Shown here piece after piece: positions 5,664 through 14,025 of a stretch of 23,841 bases of DNA. The notes below the pieces were generated by a model that was given only the letters and a program-made list of their open reading frames with translations, ran no database searches and was not told the origin of the DNA. This stretch comes from an uncultured Clostridia bacterium (lineage in GTDB: Bacteria > Bacillota > Clostridia > Christensenellales > Pumilibacteraceae). A program made the translations under genes and the position numbers. The stretch's first letter is position 1; every line of letters starts with the position of its first letter. The stretch lies in NCBI GenBank assembly GCA_947086925.1, contig CAMUAL010000027.1:1-23841 (forward strand). Reading direction: 5' to 3'.

Positions 5664-7619
5664 TTAACACACTTTTTTGTCTATTTCTTCCAAAAGTTTT
5701 TCGAGAAGTTCGGTGAACTTCATTTGACCGAGGTCGCCACTGCTGCGCGAACGCACCGATACGCAATCGGACTCGGCTTCTTTATCGCCTATTATAAGCA
5801 TATAAGGAATCTTTTCAATCTGCGCTTCGCGTATTTTGTAACCGATTTTTTCGTTGCGGTTGTCCGCTTCGGCGCGAATCCCCGCGCGAGCGAGCCGCTC
5901 GGTAATCTCCGACGCTTTATCCGCCGTGCGGTCGGTAAGCGAAAGCACCTTTACCTGAGTGGGACTGAACCACAACGGGAACGCCCCCGCGTACTTTTCG
6001 ATAAGCATTGCAAGCGTGCGTTCGTAACAGCCTATCGAACTGCGGTGTATTACGTAAGGTGTGCGCTTAACGCCGTCTATATCGACATATTGCATATCGA
6101 AGCTTTCACCCGCGGCAAAATCTATTTGAATCGTTATAAGCGTATCTTCCTTACCGTATACGTTGGTTGTCTGAATGTCGAGTTTAGGTCCGTAGAACGC
6201 CGCCTCGTCGTCCGCCTCTACGTAATCGAGTTTCAAATCGTCGAGAATTTTTTTCATCATTGCTTCGGTGTTGTTCCACGCCTCGTCGTTGTCGATATAC
6301 TTATCCGACTTCGACGCTCCGCGCTTGGAAAAACGGAACGACACGTCGTTGCGCATACCCAAACAATCGAGAATGTAATATGACAAATCAAGACAACGCT
6401 TAAACTCATCTTCAACCTGCTCTTTTGTGCAAATTATATGTCCGTCGGAGAGAGTAAACTGCCGAACGCGAATCAGTCCGTGCATTTCGCCGGAAGCCTC
6501 TTTGCGAAATTCGGTTGCGGTTTCGGAATAGCGGCAAGGAAGGTCGCGATACGATTTTAAGCCGTTCTTGAAAATCTGATACTGAAACGGACACGTCATG
6601 GGGCGCAGTGCCATTATTTCATCATCGTCATGCACCGCTTCGCCGTGTTCGTCCACTTCGCCCAAAATAAACATTTTGTCGCGGTAGTGCGACCAATGAC
6701 CCGATATTTTATAAAGGTCGGACTTTGCCATGTTGGGAGTTTTTGTTATCATAAAGCCGCGCTTTGCTTCTTCGTCTTCGACAAAACGAGTGAGTATCTG
6801 CAAAATTTTCGCGCCTTTTGGCATAAGAATGGGAAGTCCCTGACCTATTACGTCGGCAGTCATAAATATTCCCAAATCGCGTCCGAGCTTGTTGTGGTCG
6901 CGCTTTTTGGCTTCTTCCGTCTTTTCGATATATTCGTTCAGTTCCGACTTCTTTTCGAATGCCGTGCCGTAAATGCGCGTAAGCATTTTGTTTTTCTCGC
7001 TTCCGCGCCAATACGCACCCGCAAGCTGAGTAAGCTTGAAGTTTTTAACGCGCCCCGTGCTCGGCAAATGAGGTCCGCGGCAAAGGTCGGTGAATCCGCC
7101 CTGCTTATACAGCGAGATTTTTTCGTCTTTCGGCAAATCTTCTATAAGCTGTATTTTGTACGGCTCGTCGAATCCCTGCATTTGAGTAAGTGCCTGTTTG
7201 CGCGTTACAACACTTTTTTCAATGGGAAAATCCGCCTTTACTATTGCCTGCATTTCTTTCTCGATTTTCTCGAAGTCGGCAAGCGTGATGGGTTCTTCGA
7301 AGTCGAAGTCGTAATAAAATCCGTTTTTAACCGCAGGTCCTATCGCAAGTTTAGCGGTGGGATAAATGTTCTTTACCGCCTGCGCTAAAATATGCGCGGT
7401 TGTATGGCGGTAAACCTCTCGTCCTTCTTCGTCCTTAAACGTAAGGATTTTAAGTTCACAATCATGCGTGAGCTTTTCGGTAAGCCCGATTAAAACTCCG
7501 TCCGCTTTTGCCGCAAGAGCCGCACGCGCAAGACCTTCGCTGATTTTGCTCGCCACTTCCATTGCCGTACTGCCGTTTTCAACGTCGAGTACACTTCCGT
7601 CGGTAAGTTTGATTTTCAT
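5664..7619 (-). CDS. thrS: Threonyl-tRNA synthetase
   Basis: 651 residues, full length. Domains in order: TGS (about 1-60), editing domain with HTTAHILAQ (72-80) and CRGPHLP (Cys180, His184) for hydrolysis of seryl-tRNA(Thr), class II catalytic core (about 240-540) and anticodon-binding domain (about 550-651). The three zinc ligands that select threonine are Cys343 in MTCPF, His394 in DGHI and His525 in VIHRSS. Motif 3 is IGCYERTLAMLIE. The ATG has GGAG upstream. It is controlled by the T-box at 7634-7921. No terminator lies between its stop codon and the infC promoter, so some transcripts may continue into the infC leader. Confidence 0.98.
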   Translation of the reverse strand: MKIKLTDGSVLDVENGSTAMEVASKISEGLARAALAAKADGVLIGLTEKLTHDCELKILTFKDEEGREVYRHTTAHILAQAVKNIYPTAKLAIGPAVKNGFYYDFDFEEPITLADFEKIEKEMQAIVKADFPIEKSVVTRKQALTQMQGFDEPYKIQLIEDLPKDEKISLYKQGGFTDLCRGPHLPSTGRVKNFKLTQLAGAYWRGSEKNKMLTRIYGTAFEKKSELNEYIEKTEEAKKRDHNKLGRDLGIFMTADVIGQGLPILMPKGAKILQILTRFVEDEEAKRGFMITKTPNMAKSDLYKISGHWSHYRDKMFILGEVDEHGEAVHDDDEIMALRPMTCPFQYQIFKNGLKSYRDLPCRYSETATEFRKEASGEMHGLIRVRQFTLSDGHIICTKEQVEDEFKRCLDLSYYILDCLGMRNDVSFRFSKRGASKSDKYIDNDEAWNNTEAMMKKILDDLKLDYVEADDEAAFYGPKLDIQTTNVYGKEDTLITIQIDFAAGESFDMQYVDIDGVKRTPYVIHRSSIGCYERTLAMLIEKYAGAFPLWFSPTQVKVLSLTDRTADKASEITERLARAGIRAEADNRNEKIGYKIREAQIEKIPYMLIIGDKEAESDCVSVRSRSSGDLGQMKFTELLEKLLEEIDKKVC

Positions 7620-7633
7620 AATATAATCTCCGT

Positions 7634-7667
7634 AAAAAAAGTCCTCTGACCCATAAAGTCAAAGGAC
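7634..7667 (-). terminator. T-box terminator of thrS
   Basis: On the minus strand the stem GTCCTTTGAC (7658-7667) pairs with GTCAGAGGAC (7641-7650) with one U-G pair, followed by seven T (7634-7640). Its 5' arm contains CCTTT, which is also needed by the antiterminator, so the two structures exclude each other. Confidence 0.9.
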
Positions 7668-7921
7668 GGTTATTTGCCGTGGTTCCACCTTTTTTCGCCG
7701 CTCGCTATTTGCCGAGCAACCTTAATTTGCGCGGAGTACGCCCGCGTCGCGCTTCCTGTGCGGTGGTTTCGAACACCGATAACCTTTTTACGTTGCTCTC
7801 AGCCGCGGCAACGCTCTCTGATAAATGTTTTTCGGTTCTACTTGTCCGCATTGAACGGAATATATTTTTGTTTACCGCTTTTATCTCAACGAGAAAAAGC
7901 AACCGAAATCAATCGATTTCG
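7634..7921 (-). promoter_or_regulatory. Threonine T-box riboswitch (specifier ACC)
   Basis: Read on the minus strand. Stem I base TGCGG (7846-7850) pairs with CCGCA (7759-7763). The specifier loop has AGTA (7839-7842) on the 5' side and GAA-ACC-A (7764-7770) on the 3' side, the AGUA/GAA S-turn of T-boxes; the specifier ACC at 7765-7767 is a threonine codon. Above it come AGAGAGC (7813-7819) and the helix GCGTTGC/GCAACGT, whose terminal loop holds the GNUG element GGCTG. The antiterminator is AAAGG, bulge TGGAACC, ACGG-loop-CCGT, CCTTT, with the T-box core at 7676-7690. Uncharged tRNA(Thr) should pair with ACC and the TGGA bulge and allow read-through into thrS. Between promoter and stem I is a 70-base 5' part with a GAAATC/GATTTC hairpin at 7905-7920. 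Confidence 0.95.
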
Positions 7922-7926
7922 ATATT

Positions 7927-7955
7927 ATTATACACCTAAGATTTTGCAATGTCAA
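7927..7955 (-). promoter_or_regulatory. Consensus sigma-A promoter of the thrS T-box transcript
   Basis: On the minus strand a perfect TTGACA (7950-7955) and a perfect TATAAT (7927-7932) are 17 bases apart. The transcript would begin near 7920, at the small 5' hairpin of the T-box leader. Confidence 0.9.
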
Positions 7956-7964
7956 GAAAATCGG

Positions 7965-7994
7965 TTGTAAATTTATATCGCCTTGTGATATACT
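7965..7994 (+). promoter_or_regulatory. Probable promoter of tmcAL
   Basis: On the plus strand TTGTAA (7965-7970) and TATACT (7989-7994) are 18 bases apart, about 25 bases before the likely ribosome binding site. It is weaker than the thrS promoter, which lies back-to-back with it 10 bases away. The -35 box is only a partial match. Confidence 0.5.
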
Positions 7995-8024
7995 TGTTTT
8001 GTAAATTTCGTAAAGGAACTATCA

Positions 8025-9206
8025 ATGACTGCTGTTGCGATTATTTGTGAGTACAATCCTTTCCATACGGGTCATGCCTATCACATTGACGAGGCAAAAA
8101 AACTCAGCGGAGCCGATTACGTTTTGGGAATAATGAGCGGCTGTTTCGTTCAGCGCGCCGAGCCGTCGTGCGCCTCACCCGCCGTGCGCGCCAAAGCCGC
8201 GATTTCGTGCGGTATGGACGCGGTTATAGAGCTTCCTTCGATTTACTCGTGCGCTTCGGGTAATTTATTCGCCAACGGCGCGTTGCGCATTTTAAGCAGA
8301 ATTAAGAGCGTTAAGTATTTGGCAATGGGCGTAGAAAACAAAACGGAACTTATTTTCCGAATTGCCGAAATTCAGGCAAACGAGCCGCCCGAATTTACGC
8401 TCGAACTTAAAAGACTTTTACAAAACGGTATACCATACGCCGCGGCAATAAGTTCGGCTACCGTAAAAACCGCAGGCGAAAAATATGCCCAGGAGTGCGA
8501 AGCCGTTTTATCCAAACCCAACAACGTACTTGCGATTGAATACGTAAAAGCGATAATAAAGCATAAGCTTGACATTACGCCGCTGTTTATAGAGCGTAAA
8601 GGAAACGACTACAACGATGATTCGCCGAAAGGAGAATTTATTTCGGCAACTGCCGCAAGAACGCTTTTGCGCGAGGCGCGCTTTGCCGAACTTAAAGATT
8701 ATATCCCCGCCGACTGCTTGGAAGAATTAGTCGCCGAATCGGGCAGTCACGCCGTAAACTACGGCGCCTACAACGCCCTGACACTTTACGCTTTACGCAC
8801 GAAAGACATAAATAAATCATTCGATTGCGGCGAGGGGCTTGACGTTAAGCTTAAAGAGTGCGCCCTCGCCCGTCACGATTTAAACGATGCGATTGCCGCA
8901 TGCAAGAGCAAACGATATACTCTCAGTCGCATTAAGCGCGTATGCGTTCAAACTCTTTTAAACATTACGAAAGACGTCATGCGCATTGCACCCGACGCAT
9001 GCGGACGGCTTATAGCAATAAAAAATTCCCGATTGGACTTAATGAAAAATCTTACGGGAATATGTGTTAAAAACAGCGATTACGCCAAGTACGGCGAAAA
9101 TGCCGAGCTTGTGGCGCAAACCGACGGACTTGCGGGAAGCGTATACTCGCTTATCACCGAGCGCGACGGCAATTCGTTTTGGGACAGAAAACTTATAACT
9201 TTGTAA
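8025..9206 (+). CDS. tmcAL: tRNA(Met) cytidine acetate ligase TmcAL (YlbM family)
   Basis: 393 residues, near the usual 400. The N-terminus AIICEYNPFHTGHAYHI contains the nucleotidyltransferase motif HTGH (14-17), and MSGCFVQRAEPS follows as in the family. In B. subtilis TmcAL uses ATP and acetate to form acetyladenylate and makes N4-acetylcytidine at wobble position 34 of elongator tRNA(Met), which improves AUG/AUA discrimination. The ATG has AAAGGA seven bases upstream. It is the only confident plus-strand gene here. Its stop codon directly abuts the stop codon of the DAHP synthase gene, with no bases between and no visible terminator. Confidence 0.93.
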   Translation: MTAVAIICEYNPFHTGHAYHIDEAKKLSGADYVLGIMSGCFVQRAEPSCASPAVRAKAAISCGMDAVIELPSIYSCASGNLFANGALRILSRIKSVKYLAMGVENKTELIFRIAEIQANEPPEFTLELKRLLQNGIPYAAAISSATVKTAGEKYAQECEAVLSKPNNVLAIEYVKAIIKHKLDITPLFIERKGNDYNDDSPKGEFISATAARTLLREARFAELKDYIPADCLEELVAESGSHAVNYGAYNALTLYALRTKDINKSFDCGEGLDVKLKECALARHDLNDAIAACKSKRYTLSRIKRVCVQTLLNITKDVMRIAPDACGRLIAIKNSRLDLMKNLTGICVKNSDYAKYGENAELVAQTDGLAGSVYSLITERDGNSFWDRKLITL

Positions 9207-10232
9207 TTACAGACTGTCGGCTATATCGTAAATAAGCCGTTCGGTTTTGCTCCATCCGAGACACGCGTCGGTAATTGACTTGCCGTATACGTTGCCGTCG
9301 GGCGGTTGATTTCCGTCCTCGATGTAACTTTCGAGCATAAAACCTTTCACAAGCTCGTTAAGTTCTTTGCTGTACTTTTTAACCGAGATAACTTCTTTTG
9401 TTATACGTATCTGCTCCAACGGCTTTTTGTCGCTGTTGCTGTGATTCGTATCGATAATAACCGCAGGATTCAAAAGTTTTTGCTGTTTGTAAGCTCCGAG
9501 CAATTCGAGAAGGTTTTCATAATGATAATTGGGATGATTGTTTCCGAACACGTCTACGCCGCCTCTGAGCACCGCATGTGCGTAAGGATTGCCGCTCGTT
9601 TTTACCTGATTTCCGTGATACTGAAATTCGCCGCTTATCTGCGCCGCATAAATTGAATTCATCATGCCGGGAATACTTCCGTTCATGGGATTTTTAATTC
9701 CGACGGGAACTTCTATTCCGCTCGCAACCAATCTGTGCTGCTGATTTTCGGTAGAGCGCGCGCCCACGGCAACGTATGAAAGTATATCATCCAAATAAGC
9801 ATAATTGTCGGGATACAGCATTTCGTCGGCAGACGTAAGACCGCTTTCGCGCATTACCCTTATGTGCATATGCCTCAGACTAAGAATACCCGCCTGAATA
9901 TCGGTACCTTTGTGAGGGTCGGGATTGTGAAGCATTCCTTTGTAGCCCTCGCCGCGCGAACGCGGTTTGTTTGTGTAAACGCGCGGAACGATAAAAAGCC
10001 TGTCGCGCGTTTTTTCGGCAACGGCGGCAAGACGTGAAACATAATCGCAAACCGCATCTTCGTTGTCGGCAGAGCACGGACCTATTATAAGAACCGAACG
10101 CTTATCTTTACCTCCGAAAATCGCACGAAGCTCGTCATCGCGCTTGCTCTTGATTTTTCGCAAGTTTTCGTCCACCGGAACTTGTGCTTTGATTTCCTCG
10201 GACGACATAATAGAACAGATTTTTTCAAACAT
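9207..10232 (-). CDS. 3-deoxy-7-phosphoheptulonate (DAHP) synthase, class I AroG/F/H type
   Basis: 341 residues. The enzyme condenses phosphoenolpyruvate and erythrose 4-phosphate, the first step of the shikimate pathway. Signature segments are LIIGPCSAD (48-56), the substrate-binding PRVYTNKPRSRGEGYKG (83-99), GARSTENQQHR (157-167) and GIKNPMNGS (178-186). Metal ligands are probably Cys53, His264 (DTNHSN), Glu301 (ESYIEDG) and Asp322 (SITDACLGW). This is the long type I-alpha class with an N-terminal extension that in E. coli carries the feedback site; which amino acid inhibits it cannot be told, so I give no aroF/G/H letter. The ribosome binding site (GGGA) is weak. It is the last gene of the long run that begins with atpB. 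Confidence 0.93.
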   Translation of the reverse strand: MFEKICSIMSSEEIKAQVPVDENLRKIKSKRDDELRAIFGGKDKRSVLIIGPCSADNEDAVCDYVSRLAAVAEKTRDRLFIVPRVYTNKPRSRGEGYKGMLHNPDPHKGTDIQAGILSLRHMHIRVMRESGLTSADEMLYPDNYAYLDDILSYVAVGARSTENQQHRLVASGIEVPVGIKNPMNGSIPGMMNSIYAAQISGEFQYHGNQVKTSGNPYAHAVLRGGVDVFGNNHPNYHYENLLELLGAYKQQKLLNPAVIIDTNHSNSDKKPLEQIRITKEVISVKKYSKELNELVKGFMLESYIEDGNQPPDGNVYGKSITDACLGWSKTERLIYDIADSL

Positions 10233-10252
10233 AATATTTATCCCAAGCGTTT

Positions 10253-10720
10253 TTACTGATTCTTACTTGTTTTTACTATCATTGCTCCGCGCAATTCTTC
10301 GCGGTTGTTGCGTATCATAGCAAGCGACGACTGTAAAAATTGCTCTACGTCGCGAAACATAATATCGAGATGCGCCTTGGTTTTGTCGACAAGTGCGTCA
10401 CATTGCATATACGCCGTTTCCATAAGTTGTTTTGCTTCGAGTTCGGCGCGCTTTATAAGTTCGGAGTTATCTATAATGTGTTCGGCGCGTTCCTCCGCCT
10501 CGCGGATTGTGTTTTTTGCTACGCTGTCGGCATTTTCCAAAATCTTATGTTTGTTTTCCACAACATACTCCGCCTCGCGCATCGCGTCGGGCATTGAATT
10601 ACGCAACTGACGCGTTAAACTTATACATTTGTTTATATCTACTTTTTTGCTGAAAAGCCCGCCCTTACGGTCGCCGAGCTCATATTCGAGTTCTTCTATA
10701 ATGCGCATTATATCATCCAC
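10253..10720 (-). CDS. Coiled-coil protein downstream of coaD, function unknown
   Basis: 155 residues, mostly charged alpha-helix with heptad-like stretches such as AEERAEHIIDN and RAELEAKQLMETA. It resembles the coiled-coil parts of DivIVA-like proteins and ATPase b/E subunits, and Clostridia often carry such a gene beside coaD, frequently annotated only as ATPase-like. There is no membrane segment or signal peptide. The start is a GTG at 10720: the AGGAGG site nine bases upstream lies within the last codons of coaD, whose stop is three bases away, so the two are probably coupled. The role is unknown; a scaffold or cell-division function would be inference from the coiled coil only. Confidence 0.75.
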   Translation of the reverse strand: MDDIMRIIEELEYELGDRKGGLFSKKVDINKCISLTRQLRNSMPDAMREAEYVVENKHKILENADSVAKNTIREAEERAEHIIDNSELIKRAELEAKQLMETAYMQCDALVDKTKAHLDIMFRDVEQFLQSSLAMIRNNREELRGAMIVKTSKNQ

Positions 10721-10723
10721 AAG

Positions 10724-11215
10724 TCAGTACCTCCTGCCGTAAATTTTCTCTACAAGCTCGCGCGCCGACGGGCAAACATAACCGCTGAGCGAGCCTCCCG
10801 AAAGAGCCAAATCGCGCACGATAGTACCCGATATATGCGAGTATTCGGGCATGGAAATGAGAAACACCGATTCTATTTCCGCCCACTGAGATTTGTAAAC
10901 CTGCGAAAGCGACTTTTCGTATTCGAAGTCTTTAAAAGTTCTGAGCCCGCGCACAACGGTGTTAGCTCCTATCTCGCGGGCGAAATCGGTTAAAAATCCG
11001 TCGAATGTATAAACGTACACATTGGGAACGTCCGCAACCGACTTTTTGACTATCTCGGTGCGTTCTTCGAGAGTAGCCACGCATTTTTTATCGCCCGTAT
11101 CAGATGCTATGGCAATATATAAATGATTGAACTGCTTTGCCGCCCGCGACGCTATGTCGTAATGCCCGAGAGTAAACGGGTCAAACGAACCGGCAAGCAA
11201 ACCGTCATTTTTCAT
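10724..11215 (-). CDS. coaD: Phosphopantetheine adenylyltransferase
   Basis: 163 residues, the standard size. It transfers AMP from ATP to 4'-phosphopantetheine, giving dephospho-CoA, the fourth step of CoA synthesis. GSFDPFTLGH (9-18) carries the T-x-G-H nucleotidyltransferase motif; VVRGLRTFKDFEYE and EYSHISGTIVRDLALSGG are the other family signatures. The ATG has GGAGG seven bases upstream and lies inside the 3' end of rsmD (11-base overlap). The rsmD-coaD pair is a common arrangement in Firmicutes and many other bacteria. Confidence 0.97.
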   Translation of the reverse strand: MKNDGLLAGSFDPFTLGHYDIASRAAKQFNHLYIAIASDTGDKKCVATLEERTEIVKKSVADVPNVYVYTFDGFLTDFAREIGANTVVRGLRTFKDFEYEKSLSQVYKSQWAEIESVFLISMPEYSHISGTIVRDLALSGGSLSGYVCPSARELVEKIYGRRY

Positions 11216-11762
11216 TTTGTTCCTCCGATAGCGTAATAAACGAAATATTCGTGTTTCCGCAGTTTCGTGTATCTATTATATATGATGAGGGCAAATTTAT
11301 CAAGTTATTTTCACGCGAATGTTCCACAAAAATAACTCCGTCGCGCTTTAATAACCCCTTATTAAGTATTGTATTAAGCACATGCGGTTCATATCCGCTT
11401 TTATACGGCGGGTCGAGAAGAATTAAGTCGAACGACTCGTTCAACTTTTCGAGCGCAACCTTAAAATCGGTATTGTAAACCGAATAAGAATCGGTAATTC
11501 CCTTTAAATTCTCGCGCGTAAGTTTAATGCTTTGCGGCGATTTATCAACAAACACAACGCTGTCTGCGCCGCGCGAAAGTGCCTCTATGCCGAGCGCGCC
11601 GCTTCCGCAGAACAAATCGAGCACGCGCCCCTCCACTCCTCCGTATCTGCTTACAAGGATATTAAATACCGTTTCTTTTATTCTGTCGGTTGTGGGACGC
11701 ACGTCGTTATCCGCAGGCGGAAATAATTTTTTCCCTCTGTATTTTCCCGAAATTACTCTCAT
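11205..11762 (-). CDS. rsmD: 16S rRNA (guanine(966)-N2)-methyltransferase
   Basis: 185 residues, full length. The N-terminus MRVISGKYRGKKL is typical of RsmD. The SAM-binding motif I is DLFCGSGALG (49-58) and the catalytic motif IV is DPPY (117-120), as expected for an N2-guanine methylase. It modifies G966 of 16S rRNA in the 30S subunit. No good Shine-Dalgarno sequence precedes the ATG; the preceding gene stops one base before it, so translation probably depends on coupling. Its 3' end overlaps coaD by 11 bases. Confidence 0.95.
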   Translation of the reverse strand: MRVISGKYRGKKLFPPADNDVRPTTDRIKETVFNILVSRYGGVEGRVLDLFCGSGALGIEALSRGADSVVFVDKSPQSIKLTRENLKGITDSYSVYNTDFKVALEKLNESFDLILLDPPYKSGYEPHVLNTILNKGLLKRDGVIFVEHSRENNLINLPSSYIIDTRNCGNTNISFITLSEEQNEK

Positions 11763-11763
11763 G

Positions 11764-12342
11764 TCAGTTATCGAAAGTCCTGAGTTCGTTGTGAATATCC
11801 GCGTATTGACGTTTCAAACGAATTATTTTAAGCATAAATCCCAAAACGAATATACCCGCAATCAAAAGCAAGTACGGAATGAGTATAGCCAAATTCACGG
11901 GTTTGGGAACGCGCATATCCATTACTCCTATTGTCATAAAAAGAAGCACCACGGGAAACTCGAAAAGCACACCCAAAAGTTGTACTACGTTGTTTTTAAA
12001 TATGACGGCAAAAATATCAAGCAAAATTACGGGAATAAGGAATCCGAGCAAATGGTAAATCCATTCGAACATGGGAATATTAAGCGCAGACTCGGAGTGA
12101 ATATTGTTCAGTCCCGTTTGCGCATTTTTCTTGAACAGCTTTTCGGCTTGCTGTTTGCCCTGAGAATACGAAAGTATAAACACGGGCGCCATAAACAGAA
12201 AACTTGCGATAAAGCTTGCCCACTTAGGCATTGCGGGCATTATGAATATAAGCGATAAAAGCGAGAACATAAGCGACGCGCCGAGTAGAATAAGCGAGCT
12301 GTACGCATAACGCTTTACGTTGTTTTTCGTTTCTTTGGTCAT
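11764..12342 (-). CDS. Membrane protein with about five transmembrane segments, function unknown
   Basis: 192 residues. Hydrophobic segments lie at about 13-35, 41-59, 93-114, 119-141 and 149-172, with a short basic N-terminus (MTKETKNNVKRY) and a basic stretch after the last segment (KIIRLKRQY). The loop around 60-92 is hydrophilic. I see no catalytic motif or known family. The ATG overlaps the stop of the 5-formyl-THF cyclo-ligase gene by four bases (ATGA), with AGGAG upstream, and rsmD starts one base after its stop, so it is cotranscribed with both. No function can be given from the neighbours, which are unrelated housekeeping genes. Confidence 0.75.
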   Translation of the reverse strand: MTKETKNNVKRYAYSSLILLGASLMFSLLSLIFIMPAMPKWASFIASFLFMAPVFILSYSQGKQQAEKLFKKNAQTGLNNIHSESALNIPMFEWIYHLLGFLIPVILLDIFAVIFKNNVVQLLGVLFEFPVVLLFMTIGVMDMRVPKPVNLAILIPYLLLIAGIFVLGFMLKIIRLKRQYADIHNELRTFDN

Positions 12343-12875
12343 GTTAATCTCCTGATAATGCCGTTTGGCGTTATTACTGCATCAAGCGGAACGTCGAACG
12401 GCTCATACTCGAATTCGCATAGCTGCTCGCCGTAGGCAAGTCCCACTTTTGTGCAGTTGCCGAACTCCGCAAAATATTTGTCGTAACAACCCGCACCGTA
12501 TCCGAGCCTATGCAGCGACTTGTCAAATGCCAAAAGCGGCACAACGGTAAGGTCGGCTTGTCCGTCGAAATAATCGGTCGCCTTTACAGTATTGCCTAAA
12601 TTATCCGTTTTGTCAAGAGCTTTAACGCAATCCGCCGATACGGCGTGCATTACGCCGTGCTCGGTATACGGAACAAACACGCGCTTACTCGCCGCCAAAT
12701 CGCTTATTATGGTACGCGTTTCAACCTCGCTGCTCATCGAAACATAAATAAAAACACTGTTGTAATTCCGAGCAAATTCCGAAACGGCGCGCGCTATTGC
12801 CGAATCCTTTTTTGCCCGTTCGGTAATATTCGCTCGCACCGACTTCATCAGTGCGCGTACATCCGACTTGTTCAA
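12339..12875 (-). CDS. 5-formyltetrahydrofolate cyclo-ligase
   Basis: 178 residues. It converts 5-formyl-THF with ATP to 5,10-methenyl-THF and returns this storage folate to one-carbon metabolism. The signature LGYGAGCYDKYF (124-135) corresponds to the family LGYGGGYYDR loop, and EPFDVPLDAVITP near the end is the usual C-terminal motif. The start is a TTG at 12875: AAGGAG lies six bases upstream and the first residues MNKSDVRALMKSVR fit the family. It follows alr by 10 bases and overlaps the next gene by four. Confidence 0.93.
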   Translation of the reverse strand: MNKSDVRALMKSVRANITERAKKDSAIARAVSEFARNYNSVFIYVSMSSEVETRTIISDLAASKRVFVPYTEHGVMHAVSADCVKALDKTDNLGNTVKATDYFDGQADLTVVPLLAFDKSLHRLGYGAGCYDKYFAEFGNCTKVGLAYGEQLCEFEYEPFDVPLDAVITPNGIIRRLT

Positions 12876-12885
12876 TGAAAACTCC

Positions 12886-13905
12886 TTATCCGTTCACGTA
12901 TTCGCGCTTTACGCGCTTACCAACCGAAGTAAGCACCTCGTAGCATATCGTACCGTACGACGCCGCAACAGACTCTGCTCCGTACCCTTCGCCCATTAAA
13001 ACGGCGGTATCGCCCGCTTTTACGTCAAGTCCGCTAATGTCCGCCATTGTCGCATCCATACAAATCTGTCCGACTACGGGACAAAGATTTTCGCCTATAA
13101 TTACGTATCTCGGCGAATTATTCGTTATGCGCCTGATTCCGTCGGCATATCCCGCGCCCAAAACCGCGATTTTACGCTTTTTGCCGCTTAAAGAAATACC
13201 GTATCCTATGTTGTCATACTCATTTACTTCACGCACCTGAGTAACTCCGCATGTAAGCGTAACCGCACTATGTACGCACTCGTGACCGTAGCCGTAAAGC
13301 ACGATTCCCGCCCGCACCATGTCAAGACTCATATATTCGGGAAGAACGGTAAAATTGCTCGAAAGCATGTGCATCTGCGGTATATAATCTTTAAACGGTT
13401 TTACGCAAATCATAAATGTATCAAACTGATTTTGCGCCGCCGACAAATCGTATATATGCGAAAAAACGCTTTTAATTTTCAGTTCCGACCGCTTTAAGTA
13501 AAAAAGCAGACTTTCAAATTCCGACGGATTTACGCCGTATCTGTTCATGCCGCTGTTTACTTTCACGTTCACCGCTTTTGCCCCGAAACCCGCAACATAA
13601 TCCACGTCGTGTGCAGTTGCCACAGTAGGATAAACACCTGCGGGATAACTGCGTTTTGCGGTTTTGTCGGGTGCGGAAAGTATATTCACGGGCTTATCCG
13701 TAAGCTCTTTAAGCTCATACGCCTCGGAAATATCCGCAACCGCAAACTCGTCGGCATCGGACAGCGATTTAACGACTTTTATGCCGTGACCGTACGCATC
13801 CGCCTTTACAACCGCGCAAACGCTTGCACGAGTCATACGTTTTAAAGCCTTCAAATTGTTTTTCAGTACAGATAAATCAACCGTTAAATTTACCGTAATC
13901 AACAC
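12886..13905 (-). CDS. alr: Alanine racemase
   Basis: 339 residues, slightly short for the family (about 370). It interconverts L- and D-alanine with pyridoxal phosphate for peptidoglycan. The PLP lysine is Lys34 in VVKADAYGHG, the second catalytic base is Tyr253 in GAGYADGIRR, and VNSGMNRYG and MVRAGIVLYGYG are typical. The C-terminus YGTICYEVLTSVGKRVKREY is complete. The start is uncertain: I take the GTG at 13905, since no ATG is available and the family N-terminus (VDLSVLKNN) starts a few residues later, but the Shine-Dalgarno sequence is poor and the frame stays open for about 10 codons upstream. It follows atpC after 120 bases in which I see no convincing terminator or promoter. Confidence 0.93.
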   Translation of the reverse strand: MLITVNLTVDLSVLKNNLKALKRMTRASVCAVVKADAYGHGIKVVKSLSDADEFAVADISEAYELKELTDKPVNILSAPDKTAKRSYPAGVYPTVATAHDVDYVAGFGAKAVNVKVNSGMNRYGVNPSEFESLLFYLKRSELKIKSVFSHIYDLSAAQNQFDTFMICVKPFKDYIPQMHMLSSNFTVLPEYMSLDMVRAGIVLYGYGHECVHSAVTLTCGVTQVREVNEYDNIGYGISLSGKKRKIAVLGAGYADGIRRITNNSPRYVIIGENLCPVVGQICMDATMADISGLDVKAGDTAVLMGEGYGAESVAASYGTICYEVLTSVGKRVKREYVNG

Positions 13906-14025
13906 CCGCTTTGCCGCCGAAATTCGGCTTAACAGATATTATTTATGCAATTACGTCCGTTTGGGTTACTCAGTATGTCTATGGCGTAAGTCAGCATGCC
14001 GTCAAGAAAAATAATTCTTCTGCGC

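Noticed and set aside
13906..14025. TTGACG promoter-like box and a 22-codon ORF between atpC and alr
   Set aside because: The only -10 candidate at 17-18 bases matches at about three of six positions, and the small ORF has no ribosome binding site or recognisable product.
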